Shown: positions 16,369-25,297, counted from the stretch's first letter. The stretch is DNA of 64,000 bases from Nitrospira sp. ND1 (GCF_900170025.1 NZ_FWEX01000006.1:714795-778794), one strand, 5' to 3'. Notes: a model not told the origin generated them from the sequence alone. Translations and numbers: made by a program.

Positions 16369-16451
16369 CAGAGCCTGGGTCCGCCGCCTCGCCCCTCCCC
16401 TCTGAAAGGATTCCTCCCTTCGCCCCATATCCTCCTGTGAAGGGAGGACAC

Positions 16452-18731
16452 ATGGAGCACACCGAAAGCAGATTCCAATCGAACCCATCGGCGAACCGGC
16501 GCGATCCCCGCCTCTATCACATCGCCAGTCTGGGAACGTTGCTGGCGTACGGTCTCTTCTGGCTCCACTTCGACCTGAGCCTCTGGCAGATCGCCGTCAC
16601 GATCGGAACAGCGTTGCTCACTCAATATGCCGGGACGCGTTACGCCAAGCTTCCATGCTTTGATCCTAAGAGCGCCCTCATCTCTTCCCTGTCGCTCTGC
16701 ATCCTCCTCCGCACCGATCACCTCGCGATCGCAGCATTGGCCTCAGTCGTAGCCATCGGCAGCAAGTTCGTGTTCCGCTGGAACGACAAACATCTGGTCA
16801 ATCCGACCAACCTGGCGTTGGCCATCGCGCTCGCGAGCGGGATGGGCTGGATCTCACCTGGACAATGGGGCCAGGTCGCCTGGTTCGGTTTTCTCATCGC
16901 CTGCCTCGGCAGTCTCGTCGTGACCCGGGCGGCGCGGGCGGATGTGACCTTCGCCTTTCTCGCCGTCTACGTCAGTCTCCTCTTTGCACGGGCCCTGTGG
17001 CTCGGCGATCCACTCACGATTCCGTTTCACCAAATCGAAAGCGGCGCGCTGCTGATCTTTGCCTTCTTCATGATCTCCGATCCCAAAACCACACCCGACT
17101 CCCGCGCCGGGCGAATCGTCTATGCCCTCTGCGTTGCCCTCGCCACGCTTTACGTCCAGTTCGGATTGTTCCGCCCGAATGGGCCGCTGTGGGGGCTGAT
17201 CGCCTGCACACCACTCGTCCCACTACTCGACCATCTGTTTCCCGGTGCTCGTTACGTTTGGACCAGGCCATCGACTGGTAGCGCGTCACCAAACTCGTCG
17301 TTACACATTAATGCCCAACCGCCAGCCGCTACTCGTCACCAGTCTGTTCCCGTGCCTCTCGTGTCACCAACCAAGGAGGTTCTTATGAGACGTACCATCG
17401 TGCCTTCATTGTTATTCGCCCTCGGCCTGCTCGCATGGAGCGGCGAGGCCTCGGCCTTTTGCGGTTTCTACGTCGGCAAGGCCGACACCAGCCTGTTCAA
17501 CAAGGCCTCTGAAGTGGCCATCGCCCGCCACGACAACAAAACCGTGATCACCATGGCGAACGATTTCAAAGGAGATGTGAAGGAGTTTGCGCTGGTGGTT
17601 CCGGTGCCGACCATCCTGGAGAAGGAGCAGATCCATGTCGGCGATCCGGCGGTACTGAAACATCTGGCCGACTACTCGGCGCCGAGACTGGTCGAATACT
17701 TCGACGAGAACCCCTGCCTGCGTTATGAACTCATGGAGCGTAGGAGCATGGATGCGATGAAGAGCATGGCCCCGGCTGCAGCACCGGCCCGTGAGCGTGA
17801 CAAGGCCTTAGGGGTCACGGTCGAAGCTCAATACACGGTCGGGGAGTACGACATCCTGATTCTCTCGGCCAAGGAGAGCAACGGGCTCGAAAGCTGGCTG
17901 ACCGAGAACGGCTATCGCATCCCGAACGGAGCGTCGGCCGTCCTCAATAGCTATCTCAAACAGGGCATGAAATTTTTCGTCGCCAAGGTGAATCTGGGCG
18001 AGCAGACGAAGCTCGGCTTGACGCACCTCCGACCGCTTCAGATTGCATTCGAATCGCGGAAGTTCATGTTGCCGATCCGGCTCGGCACGGTGAACGCCGA
18101 TGGCGCACAAGAGCTGTTTATCTATTTCCTGACGAAGCAGGGCCGGGTAGAGACGACGAACTACCGAACCGTGCGACTCCCTGAGGCACAGGAAATTCCG
18201 CTCTACGTGAAAGACAAGTTCGGCGACTTCTATCGCGACCTGTTCACGCAACAGGTCAAACGGGAAAACGAGCGCGGCCTGTTCATGGAGTATGCCTGGG
18301 ATATGAACTGGTGCGACCCCTGCGCGGCCAATCCGCTCAGCGCCGATGAACTCCGCAGTGTGGGCGTCTTCTGGCAGGATGGACACGGGCGGATGGGCAA
18401 GGGCATACCGATGGCCCAGAACGTGTTCCTCACCCGGCTGCACGTGCGCTACGATGCCGCGCATTTCCCTGAAGACCTGATGTTCCAGGAGACCTCGGGT
18501 CACAGTAATTTTCAAGCGCGTTATATCCTGCGCCATCCCTGGACTGGAACCGATGAATGCGCCGCCGCCACGGCGTACCGGCATCAACTGCGGGAGCGAT
18601 ATGAGCGGGAGGCGCAAACGCTGGCGTCACTGACGGGTTGGAACATCGGTGACATTCGCAAAACGATGAACATCGCCTCGGTGCCTGCCGGCGAGGAGAA
18701 GAAATGGTATCAGCGCTTGTGGACGAACTAG
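16452..18731 (+). CDS. RnfD-like membrane protein reading through into a DUF2330 protein
   Basis: Residues 1 to about 285 form an NQR2/RnfD-type membrane protein. It has about eight hydrophobic segments and the landmarks FDPKSALISSLSLC, KHLVNPTNLALAIAL and FFMISDPKTTPDSRAGR. RnfD/NqrB proteins hold covalent flavin in ion-pumping redox complexes; no other Rnf gene is nearby. The frame then continues without a stop through low-complexity codons (17270-17384) into a second protein with its own signal peptide. I suspect the natural stop was lost or lies in a shifted frame (a TAG occurs at 17279 in another frame). The start at 16452 has AGGGAGG at 16441-16447. Confidence 0.75.
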   Translation: MEHTESRFQSNPSANRRDPRLYHIASLGTLLAYGLFWLHFDLSLWQIAVTIGTALLTQYAGTRYAKLPCFDPKSALISSLSLCILLRTDHLAIAALASVVAIGSKFVFRWNDKHLVNPTNLALAIALASGMGWISPGQWGQVAWFGFLIACLGSLVVTRAARADVTFAFLAVYVSLLFARALWLGDPLTIPFHQIESGALLIFAFFMISDPKTTPDSRAGRIVYALCVALATLYVQFGLFRPNGPLWGLIACTPLVPLLDHLFPGARYVWTRPSTGSASPNSSLHINAQPPAATRHQSVPVPLVSPTKEVLMRRTIVPSLLFALGLLAWSGEASAFCGFYVGKADTSLFNKASEVAIARHDNKTVITMANDFKGDVKEFALVVPVPTILEKEQIHVGDPAVLKHLADYSAPRLVEYFDENPCLRYELMERRSMDAMKSMAPAAAPARERDKALGVTVEAQYTVGEYDILILSAKESNGLESWLTENGYRIPNGASAVLNSYLKQGMKFFVAKVNLGEQTKLGLTHLRPLQIAFESRKFMLPIRLGTVNADGAQELFIYFLTKQGRVETTNYRTVRLPEAQEIPLYVKDKFGDFYRDLFTQQVKRENERGLFMEYAWDMNWCDPCAANPLSADELRSVGVFWQDGHGRMGKGIPMAQNVFLTRLHVRYDAAHFPEDLMFQETSGHSNFQARYILRHPWTGTDECAAATAYRHQLRERYEREAQTLASLTGWNIGDIRKTMNIASVPAGEEKKWYQRLWTN
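17385..18731 (+). CDS. DUF2330 domain-containing secreted protein (internal start)
   Basis: An AGGAGG (17374-17379) lies 5 nt before an ATG at 17385. From there a clean signal peptide begins (MRRTIVPSLLFALGLLAWSGEASAFC), followed by a 448-residue DUF2330 protein. Its landmarks are FCGFYVGKAD, EFALVVPVPT and YTVGEYDILILSA, then WLTENGYRIP. DUF2330 proteins are exported proteins of unknown function. A signal peptide would not work inside a fused protein in this way, so independent translation from 17385 is the more likely product. Confidence 0.8.
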   Translation: MRRTIVPSLLFALGLLAWSGEASAFCGFYVGKADTSLFNKASEVAIARHDNKTVITMANDFKGDVKEFALVVPVPTILEKEQIHVGDPAVLKHLADYSAPRLVEYFDENPCLRYELMERRSMDAMKSMAPAAAPARERDKALGVTVEAQYTVGEYDILILSAKESNGLESWLTENGYRIPNGASAVLNSYLKQGMKFFVAKVNLGEQTKLGLTHLRPLQIAFESRKFMLPIRLGTVNADGAQELFIYFLTKQGRVETTNYRTVRLPEAQEIPLYVKDKFGDFYRDLFTQQVKRENERGLFMEYAWDMNWCDPCAANPLSADELRSVGVFWQDGHGRMGKGIPMAQNVFLTRLHVRYDAAHFPEDLMFQETSGHSNFQARYILRHPWTGTDECAAATAYRHQLRERYEREAQTLASLTGWNIGDIRKTMNIASVPAGEEKKWYQRLWTN

Positions 18732-18750
18732 CGGGAAGAGGCGAAACGCA

Positions 18751-18774
18751 GGAGGCCGGGACAACCCGGCCTCC
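18751..18774. terminator. strong hairpin between convergent genes
   Basis: GGAGGCCGGG (18751-18760), loop ACAA, CCCGGCCTCC (18765-18774): a perfect 10-bp GC-rich stem between the DUF2330 gene and the convergent DUF3617 gene. No T-run follows on either strand. Confidence 0.65.
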
Positions 18775-18819
18775 GCATCGACAGGCATATCGTAGCTTCT
18801 ACGCGCAACCTGAACGGCA

Positions 18820-19266
18820 TCACTTGCCGGGACAATCCCCGGTTCGTTTCGCGTCGACTTTCATGGTCACCGACAGCGCATGATCGCCCTTGGGCGTCGC
18901 TTTGCGGACCACGGAAAACCCGGTGGGAGACACCGTCCCCTCCACGCGAGTGACCGCGTAGACGCCTTCGATATCGTAACTGACCTTCCCGCCGTGCATC
19001 GACACATTCACCACCTTGCTGGACGGGTTGGGCTGAAACCCGTTCAAGGCATAGTAATTAAAGACGGCATCCGGATTGGCGAGATGCTCCTCCCTCACAC
19101 AGCGAGTGCGGGTGTCCGGTTTCCCTGCCTCGCCGTTGCTGGCATCCGTCACCGCCGTCACTTGATATTCGCCTGGCTTCATCGGAACCGACTCCGCCCG
19201 CACCGGCGCAACACCGAGGGTGACGCCGACAAGCCCATACAGCAACACGCGTGTCTTCATCTTCAA
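18820..19266 (-). CDS. DUF3617 domain-containing periplasmic protein
   Basis: The 148-residue protein has a signal peptide (MKMKTRVLLYGLVGVTLGVAPVRAES). It shows the DUF3617 pattern MKPGEYQVTAVTD, then TRTRCVREEHLANPD, and a late CPGK. Members are small exported proteins of unknown function whose cysteine pair probably forms a disulfide. A GGAGG lies about 7 nt before the ATG. Confidence 0.8.
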   Translation of the reverse strand: MKMKTRVLLYGLVGVTLGVAPVRAESVPMKPGEYQVTAVTDASNGEAGKPDTRTRCVREEHLANPDAVFNYYALNGFQPNPSSKVVNVSMHGGKVSYDIEGVYAVTRVEGTVSPTGFSVVRKATPKGDHALSVTMKVDAKRTGDCPGK

Positions 19267-19512
19267 GCCTCCTCATCTTCCCGGGGTGCGCCGGCCCCTG
19301 AGTCCGCTGTTCCCCCCAGACCGCCTCGCCCGAAGTTCTGCCCCATCAAGGCCTTGACGATTGTGCTCATGCTCCGCGTTATTGTCAACGGTGACGGCCC
19401 GCGAACGATCCGGACTTGCACGAGCATACCCGATCTCTCACCTGCTCAATTTGGCCTCCACTATGATATAGTCGCGACACGATTCTGTTCGCCTCCCGAA
19501 AGGAGTCTACGC

Positions 19513-19908
19513 ATGATTGCCAATCATCGCCCGATCGTCGCCGCATTCGGAGGGCTCGCTCTCGTCTTGCTGCTCTCGGCCTGCTCCTTCAAAGCCACCT
19601 TCAAGGAAACGACGGACACGACCTCGAACATTACCGGGACCACATCCGGACGCATCTGGTGGAACGAAGACGGCCTGCTGAAACCCGAACACAAGGTTGC
19701 GGCTTTCACCGCCTACAATGCGGACAATCTTCAATCCGACGCGGCCCGCGGACAGGGCGAGTACCTGGCCTCGCTGGACCGCCTCATGGGCGCCTCCGAC
19801 GCCTCGGTATTTCAACCGTTCGCGCAAGACTCATTCAGCCGCTGGAGCCGAACCGGAAGCACCTCGACCACCGACTTGGTGAACGATCTGCAATCCGCGC
19901 TGCGCTAG
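19513..19908 (+). CDS. small lipoprotein, DUF3015-like
   Basis: The 131-residue protein has a lipoprotein signal: positive N-terminus, a hydrophobic stretch and the lipobox LLSAC. The mature part (FKATFKETTDTTSNITGTTSG, then IWWNEDGLLKPEHKVAAF) resembles short lipoproteins that I recall as DUF3015-like; that family label is uncertain. The start at 19513 has AAAGGAG (19498-19504) upstream and an AT-rich TATGATATAGT at 19462-19472 that could hold a -10 element. Frame-open sequence upstream to 18880 is antisense to DUF3617 and not coding. Confidence 0.72.
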   Translation: MIANHRPIVAAFGGLALVLLLSACSFKATFKETTDTTSNITGTTSGRIWWNEDGLLKPEHKVAAFTAYNADNLQSDAARGQGEYLASLDRLMGASDASVFQPFAQDSFSRWSRTGSTSTTDLVNDLQSALR

Positions 19909-19976
19909 CCGTTCCCGCCGGGCGGCGAGCCGGCAGCAGTGACGATCACAGCACCTCACTGGAGTTCGACATCGAC

Positions 19977-20831
19977 ATGAATGCGTTGCACCCCCCGTTC
20001 ACGATTCATCGGATCTTCCACCCCACAGATTTTTCGCAGGACAGCCAGGTGGCCTTCGCCCATGCACTCAAGCTGGCGCTGGTGTTTCGTGCCGAGCTGA
20101 CGATCATGCATGTGGACCCGGCCGTCTCTCCGGAGGGATTCGAAGACTTCCCCCGTATTCGCCCGACCCTGGCTCAGTGGGGACTGCTGCCGGAATCCAG
20201 CTCCAAGGGCGATGTGACCAAACTGGGCATCCGGATCAGGAAAGTGCGCGCCTTGGCCTCCGATGCCAAACAGGCTATCATTCATCATCTGACGGCATCG
20301 CCGACGGATCTGATGGTGCTGGCCACGCATCAGCACGAGGGATTCGCCCGGTGGGTGCATCACGCGCTCGCGGAACCGGTCTCCCGTGAAATGCAGGTGA
20401 AGACGCTGTTTGTCCCGTCACACGTGGAAGGATTTGTTTCCAGGGAGACAGGCCAGACCTCGCTCCAGCGCCTGCTCCTGCCCATTTCCATCCAGCCGCC
20501 TTCCCAGCCCGCCATCGATGCCGCAAGCGCGCTGATCTCGGAACTGAGCGCCCCACCCGTCACGCTGACCCTGGTTCATGCGGGGAAAGAACCGGACGTC
20601 AACGCGCTGGAACTGCCTCAAAAAGCAGACTGGTCCTGGAATCAGTTATTCGGCAAAGGCGATCCGGTGGAATGGATTCTGGCGGCAGGCGCGGAGTTCG
20701 ACGTGGACTTGATTGTCATGGCGACAAAGGCACAGGACAGCCTCCTGGACATGCTGCGCGGCAGCACCACGGAACGCGTGCTCCGCGGCGCGCGCTGCCC
20801 GCTCCTGGCGATTCCGGCCAAGCTCATCTGA
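19977..20831 (+). CDS. tandem-domain universal stress protein
   Basis: The 284-residue protein contains two UspA folds, residues about 8-140 (IHRIFHPTDFSQDSQVAFAHALKLA) and about 150-284 (LQRLLLPIS...). The usual ATP-binding pattern G-2x-G-9x-G(S/T) is degenerate in both. The second keeps only the closing GSTTERVLR, and the first lacks the glycines, so it may not bind ATP. Usp proteins act in the cytoplasm in stress survival. The ATG at 19977 follows TGGAG with suitable spacing. Confidence 0.85.
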   Translation: MNALHPPFTIHRIFHPTDFSQDSQVAFAHALKLALVFRAELTIMHVDPAVSPEGFEDFPRIRPTLAQWGLLPESSSKGDVTKLGIRIRKVRALASDAKQAIIHHLTASPTDLMVLATHQHEGFARWVHHALAEPVSREMQVKTLFVPSHVEGFVSRETGQTSLQRLLLPISIQPPSQPAIDAASALISELSAPPVTLTLVHAGKEPDVNALELPQKADWSWNQLFGKGDPVEWILAAGAEFDVDLIVMATKAQDSLLDMLRGSTTERVLRGARCPLLAIPAKLI

Positions 20832-20860
20832 TCCGGACCGCACGAAACAGGGTCTGCGTC

Positions 20861-23800
20861 CTATCCACCGACTCGACCGACCTCGACGACCGGCGACACC
20901 TGCCGGTCGTTCGTCTCGCGGCCCGTCACCGTACGAACGACCATCCCGTCTCGAAAGACCACGAAGTTCGACGGCACCGCGGCAATGCGGGGCCCCGGCA
21001 GAATGAGCCCCGCGAGGTTCAACGGATCGGCGGCGGAAATTTTGATGTCCTGCTGGGTCGCAGCACCAGGCCGCTTCTTGAGCGCCCGCAGCGCTTCCAA
21101 TGCACCGGGCAACGCAAACTGTTCGCCTGTAAAGCCACTCACGAATCGCCCCCCGCGAATTTCCCCCATCAATTCGAGCCGCCGGTAACAGACCAACAGA
21201 TCGCGCCAGGATGAAACCATCGACTCCCGCCCCAACAGATCCCGAAACACCACGCCATACCGCTGTAACAATTGCCGCGCCAGGTGCTCCGTAGCCGGTG
21301 CGGAGTTCGACTGCTGAGAGCTGTCGGATGATGGCTGATGGTTTTCCATCGGTCGCAGCAACGACCATCGTCCACCCACATGGCGCGGCCGGCGACTTCG
21401 ATCCGACGCCTCCGCGCACCGCCGCTTCGGATCGATCAGCGAACGCAGATTGTCGAACCCGTCGGCGGTCACCAGGCCGGCCGCGACCAGTTCCCACAAC
21501 CCGTTTTCCACTTCGGAGGCCAGCAACCGCGTCCCATGCAACAGCTCGCTGAAAAAACTCGCGCCCCGCGCCTGCAGGCAACCTCGAATGGCCTGTGCCG
21601 AGCCACTCAAACGGGCGGAAAGATCCAGACGCGCCAACTCCTCACCGGCGGCCGCCAGCAAGACCGGCCCATCTTCGCGCGCAAAGATGCCGACGGGTGC
21701 GACCCGGGTCGGAATCACGCGACGTCCCTGGACAGGATTCAGTTCCTGCATCAGGCGGGGATGCGGCGTCAGACGACCCCACATCAGCGCCCCACTCAAA
21801 CAGAGCCGATCGAGCCACTCGGGCTGATACTTGGCCATGCGAACGCGCAGGATCTGTGATTCCCAGGCCGAGGCGGCTGCCTCGAATCCACCGAGTTGTT
21901 TGACGACTTCAAGAAGCCCGGCTTCTCCGTGCAGGCGCGCGCCGGGCGCCGCATGTTGCCACTGAAACAGGAAACGCATGAACTCGGCGGCCGTGACAGG
22001 CTCGATTTCTTTGCGCAACCGCCCGATCGTCAAGCGATGAATCCGGGCGAGCAGGCGGCGATGACAAAACTCGTGAGAAGTGAAGGGTGAAAGGTGAAAC
22101 GATGGATCTTTCGTTTCAGATCTCGCACTCAGTGCCTGACGGAATTGGCCACGGAGCAGATGGCCCTGGGACTCGAGTTGCAGAAACGTGGACTGAACGT
22201 CCGACTCGGACAGATGCAGCGTCTGCGACAGTTCCCCGGCCGTCGTTGGCCCGATACTCTCCATCCATCCCAGCACCACCCGGTTCAAGACCTCTTCCTG
22301 CTCAACCTGTTCCGTCGGATCAACCGGGCCGGTCGCCGGATCGATCCGCGCATCGGGAAACAGCAACCCGGCGTAATGGCGATACTCCGCTGCCAGCCAC
22401 CCCAGCTTCGTCTCACCCTGCCAGAGCGTGGCGACACGCCCTGCCGCCGCCAGCTTCGGCACCAGCACATCCCAGCCGGGCATGCGCGCACAGGGCACCC
22501 AGCCCAGCGACAACAGCGCATCGTGGAATTCCTCCGCGTCCCGCACCACCGGCCAGGACTCCTCACTGACCTGATCGATGGCCGATTGATCCAGCGCGCC
22601 CATGCCACCCGCCAGTTCAGGCGGCAAACTGCGCCGCATATCCACCGCACGGGCCCGGCGTTCCTCCAACGGCGCATCATCGAGGAAGGCATAAGGATTG
22701 GCGTTCAAAATTTCGTGGCAAAAGGCCGAGGGCATCGGGGTGTCGACCGCCAGACAGGCGATCGCGCCGCGCTCGATCTTCTCCAGCACGGCGATCAAGC
22801 CGTCGAGATCCATCGCTTCCGTCAGACAATCGCGGATCGTCTCCTGCGCCAACGGATGGTCCGGAATCTGCCGGATCGTTCGCGCACCCTGGAAATTATC
22901 CTGACAGGCAATCGCATCGGGAAACACCGCCGCAAGGAGATCTTCGGCGCGCATTCGCTGAATCTGCGGGGGCACCCGCTTCCCTCCGACAAACCGGAGC
23001 AAGGCCAGGGCCCGCGAAGCGTTCCACCGCCACCGTGTCATGAACATCGGCGCTTGCAGCACCGCCTGGGTGAGCACCTCCCGCAACGTGTTGACGTTCA
23101 GGAACGCAAACACCGTCTCGAGCGGAAAGCTGTGCTTCTCCCCCAACGACAGGACAATGCCTTCATCCGTGGCGGCGGCCTGCAACTCAAAGTCGAAGGT
23201 CACACAAAACCGCTTCCGCAAGGCCAATCCCCAGGCCCGATTGATCCGACCGCCGAACGGCGCATGGATGACCAGCTGCATCCCGCCGCTTTCATCGAAA
23301 AACCGCTCCGCCACGATGGTCTGCTGCGTCGGGACCGTCCCCAGCACCGCCTTGCCAGCCAGGATATATTCGACCGCCTGTTGCGCCCCCCGCTGGTCGA
23401 GACCACATTCCTGCCTGAGCCACTGCACGGGCGGTGCAGAAGCCATGGAGAGCGCCTGGTCGGTAGTCAGTCGATGATCGATGTCGGCCTTGAGACGCGC
23501 CACTTCCGCCGACAGTTCCGCCGTACGCGCCGGCGCCTCCCCGCGCCAGAACGGAATCGTCGGCGGAGCGCCCTGCGCATCCTCGACCCGCATCTTGCCG
23601 GTCCCCACGCCTTTGATCCGCCAGGACGTGTTACCCAGCAGGATGATGTCTCCGGCCAGACTCTCGACGGCGAAATCCTCGTCGACGGACCCCACCACCG
23701 TGCCGTCCGGCTCCGCAATCACGGCGTAGTTAGCCGTGTCGGAGATCGCACCGCCTGAGGTGATGGCCGCCAGGCGAGCGCCGCGACGGCCCCGAATGTG

Positions 23801-25297
23801 GTGATTGATGCGATCGTGATGGAGGTAGGCCCGCCCCCGGCCTCGACTGGTCACGTAACCATCGGCAAGCATCGTCACAACAGCATCGAAGGTCGACCGA
23901 TCCAGATCGCGATAAGGCATGGCGCGCCGGCACAGATCGTAGAGCTCCGCCTCATCCCACGACTGTGTCGCCGCGGCGGCCACGATCTGCTGCGCTAACA
24001 CATCCAGCGGCGCAGGCGGCACCTCGATGCGGTCCAGCACTCCGGCCCTGATCGCCCGGATCAAGGCGGCACATTCGATCAATTCGTCACGCGTGGTGGC
24101 AAAGAGACGGCCCTTGGGAATGGCATGAATCCAATGGCCCGCCCTACCGATCCGCTGGAGTCCGGTGGCGATCGAGCGGGGGGACCCGATCTGGCACACG
24201 AGATCGACGGTTCCGACATCGATGCCGAGTTCCAACGATGCCGTGGCCACCACCACACGCACCGCGCCCGTTTTCAATCGATCTTCGGCCGACAGGCGGA
24301 TCGTTCGCGACAGACTGCCGTGATGCGCCGCCACCACCTCGTCCCCAAGATGCCGCAACCGCTCTTCCAAATAATGCGAGACCCGCTCAGCCAGCCGCCG
24401 CGTATTCACAAAGACCAGGGTGGAGCGATGCGCCTCGACCAGCGCGGCGACACGATCATAGATATCGCTCCAGATCGCATTCGTCGCGACGGCCCCGAGT
24501 TCATCCTTCGGCACTTCAACGGCCAGATCCATATCGCGGCGATGGCCCACGTCGATGATCGTGCACGGCGCAGAGCTGATGGCTAATGGCTTACGACTGA
24601 CGGCTTCGCATGACGTGTGACCATTGACGATTGACGGGTTTCTATTTCCCACCAAAAACTTCGCAATGGTTTCGATGGGTCGCTGCGTCGCCGACAGGCC
24701 GATGCGTTGTACCTCGACGCCGGTGAGCGATGCCACCCGCTCCAGCGACAGGGCCAGATGCGCCCCTCGTTTATTGGGCGCCACGGCATGAATTTCATCC
24801 ACGATGACCGTGCGCACGGTCATCAACATCGCCCGGCTTTTTTCCGCCGTCAGCAGGATGAAGAGGGATTCGGGAGTCGTGATCAGAATATGCGGCGGAC
24901 GCCGAAGCATCTGTTGCCGCTCGGTCATGGGCGTGTCGCCGGTACGCACGACCACCCGCAGTTCCGGTAGCAACATGCCGGAAGCCAACGCGGCCTGCCC
25001 GATCTCGCTGAGCGGCTGTTGCAGATTTTTCTGCACATCGTTGCTCAGCGCTTTCAGCGGCGAGACATAGAGCACCTGCGTCTCATCCCGCAGCTCACAG
25101 CGTACCGCCTGCTGAAAGAGAGTATCGATGCAGGAGAGAAAGGCCGCGAGGGTCTTCCCCGATCCCGTCGGCGCTGAGATCAGCACGTCACGACCGGATT
25201 GAATTGCAGGCCAGGCCTGCATCTGGACATTCGTCGCAGAGGCGAATCGGGTCGTGAACCACTCGGCAACGATGGGATGAAACGGCAGGGCAGACAT
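20861..25297 (-). CDS. lhr: Lhr-family DEAD/DEAH box helicase, full length
   Basis: The 1478-residue protein is a large superfamily 2 ATP-dependent helicase. RecA-like domains 1-2 carry APTGSGKT, VRTGDTPM, TTPESLF, VDEIHAV, LSATQRP, NTRR and QRIGRAGH. A winged-helix region and the long Lhr C-terminal domain (about residues 600-1478) follow. Lhr unwinds DNA or DNA:RNA hybrids and is tied to repair. Three stretches look inserted: residues encoded at about 24574-24645, 22071-22102 and 21309-21347. Their DNA resembles short intergenic repeats, yet they keep the frame (each a charged, low-complexity loop). The start at 25297 is at MSALPFHPIVAEWF. Confidence 0.92.
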   Translation of the reverse strand: MSALPFHPIVAEWFTTRFASATNVQMQAWPAIQSGRDVLISAPTGSGKTLAAFLSCIDTLFQQAVRCELRDETQVLYVSPLKALSNDVQKNLQQPLSEIGQAALASGMLLPELRVVVRTGDTPMTERQQMLRRPPHILITTPESLFILLTAEKSRAMLMTVRTVIVDEIHAVAPNKRGAHLALSLERVASLTGVEVQRIGLSATQRPIETIAKFLVGNRNPSIVNGHTSCEAVSRKPLAISSAPCTIIDVGHRRDMDLAVEVPKDELGAVATNAIWSDIYDRVAALVEAHRSTLVFVNTRRLAERVSHYLEERLRHLGDEVVAAHHGSLSRTIRLSAEDRLKTGAVRVVVATASLELGIDVGTVDLVCQIGSPRSIATGLQRIGRAGHWIHAIPKGRLFATTRDELIECAALIRAIRAGVLDRIEVPPAPLDVLAQQIVAAAATQSWDEAELYDLCRRAMPYRDLDRSTFDAVVTMLADGYVTSRGRGRAYLHHDRINHHIRGRRGARLAAITSGGAISDTANYAVIAEPDGTVVGSVDEDFAVESLAGDIILLGNTSWRIKGVGTGKMRVEDAQGAPPTIPFWRGEAPARTAELSAEVARLKADIDHRLTTDQALSMASAPPVQWLRQECGLDQRGAQQAVEYILAGKAVLGTVPTQQTIVAERFFDESGGMQLVIHAPFGGRINRAWGLALRKRFCVTFDFELQAAATDEGIVLSLGEKHSFPLETVFAFLNVNTLREVLTQAVLQAPMFMTRWRWNASRALALLRFVGGKRVPPQIQRMRAEDLLAAVFPDAIACQDNFQGARTIRQIPDHPLAQETIRDCLTEAMDLDGLIAVLEKIERGAIACLAVDTPMPSAFCHEILNANPYAFLDDAPLEERRARAVDMRRSLPPELAGGMGALDQSAIDQVSEESWPVVRDAEEFHDALLSLGWVPCARMPGWDVLVPKLAAAGRVATLWQGETKLGWLAAEYRHYAGLLFPDARIDPATGPVDPTEQVEQEEVLNRVVLGWMESIGPTTAGELSQTLHLSESDVQSTFLQLESQGHLLRGQFRQALSARSETKDPSFHLSPFTSHEFCHRRLLARIHRLTIGRLRKEIEPVTAAEFMRFLFQWQHAAPGARLHGEAGLLEVVKQLGGFEAAASAWESQILRVRMAKYQPEWLDRLCLSGALMWGRLTPHPRLMQELNPVQGRRVIPTRVAPVGIFAREDGPVLLAAAGEELARLDLSARLSGSAQAIRGCLQARGASFFSELLHGTRLLASEVENGLWELVAAGLVTADGFDNLRSLIDPKRRCAEASDRSRRPRHVGGRWSLLRPMENHQPSSDSSQQSNSAPATEHLARQLLQRYGVVFRDLLGRESMVSSWRDLLVCYRRLELMGEIRGGRFVSGFTGEQFALPGALEALRALKKRPGAATQQDIKISAADPLNLAGLILPGPRIAAVPSNFVVFRDGMVVRTVTGRETNDRQVSPVVEVGRVGG
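21309..21347. repeat. short GATGGCTGATGG-type repeat in frame inside lhr
   Basis: The stretch CTGTCGGATGATGGCTGATG matches the style of 24574-24645 (GCTGATGGCTAATGGC). On the minus strand it encodes ENHQPSSDSSQQSNS, a polar low-complexity loop. Confidence 0.4.
22071..22102. repeat. GTGAAA-type short repeat in frame inside lhr
   Basis: GTGAGAAGTGAAGGGTGAAA, then GGTGAAAC, is a degenerate tandem repeat. On the minus strand it encodes SFHLSPFTSHE between otherwise conserved-looking Lhr sequence. A related stretch occurs in the sigma/anti-sigma gap (10835-10863). Confidence 0.5.
24574..24645. repeat. insertion-like intergenic repeat in frame inside lhr
   Basis: The sequence GCTGATGGCTAATGGCTTAC and the following TGACG-rich stretch (GACGTGTGACCATTGACG) look like a typical intergenic tandem repeat, not helicase coding DNA. 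It adds about 24 residues (NPSIVNGHTSCEAVSRKPLA) between helicase motifs III and IV without shifting the frame. Confidence 0.5.

Larger units (their letters stand above)
16098..16451. other. 354-bp intergenic region with GCGCGTTCYGCGAGCA repeats
   Basis: No gene is seen. The motif GCGCGTTCTGCGAGCA (16227-16242) recurs as GCGCGTTCCGCGAGCA (16353-16368), 15 of 16 identical. A weaker relative lies at 16322-16338. A CCCAGCTCCCAGCTCCCG direct repeat lies near 16274-16291. The Shine-Dalgarno AGGGAGG for the next gene is at 16441-16447. Confidence 0.5.

Noticed and set aside
22094-23758. Long plus-strand open frame (554 codons) opposite lhr
   Set aside because: It is a shadow of the lhr coding strand caused by GC-rich codons; no motif, no Shine-Dalgarno, and lhr is clearly the real gene.
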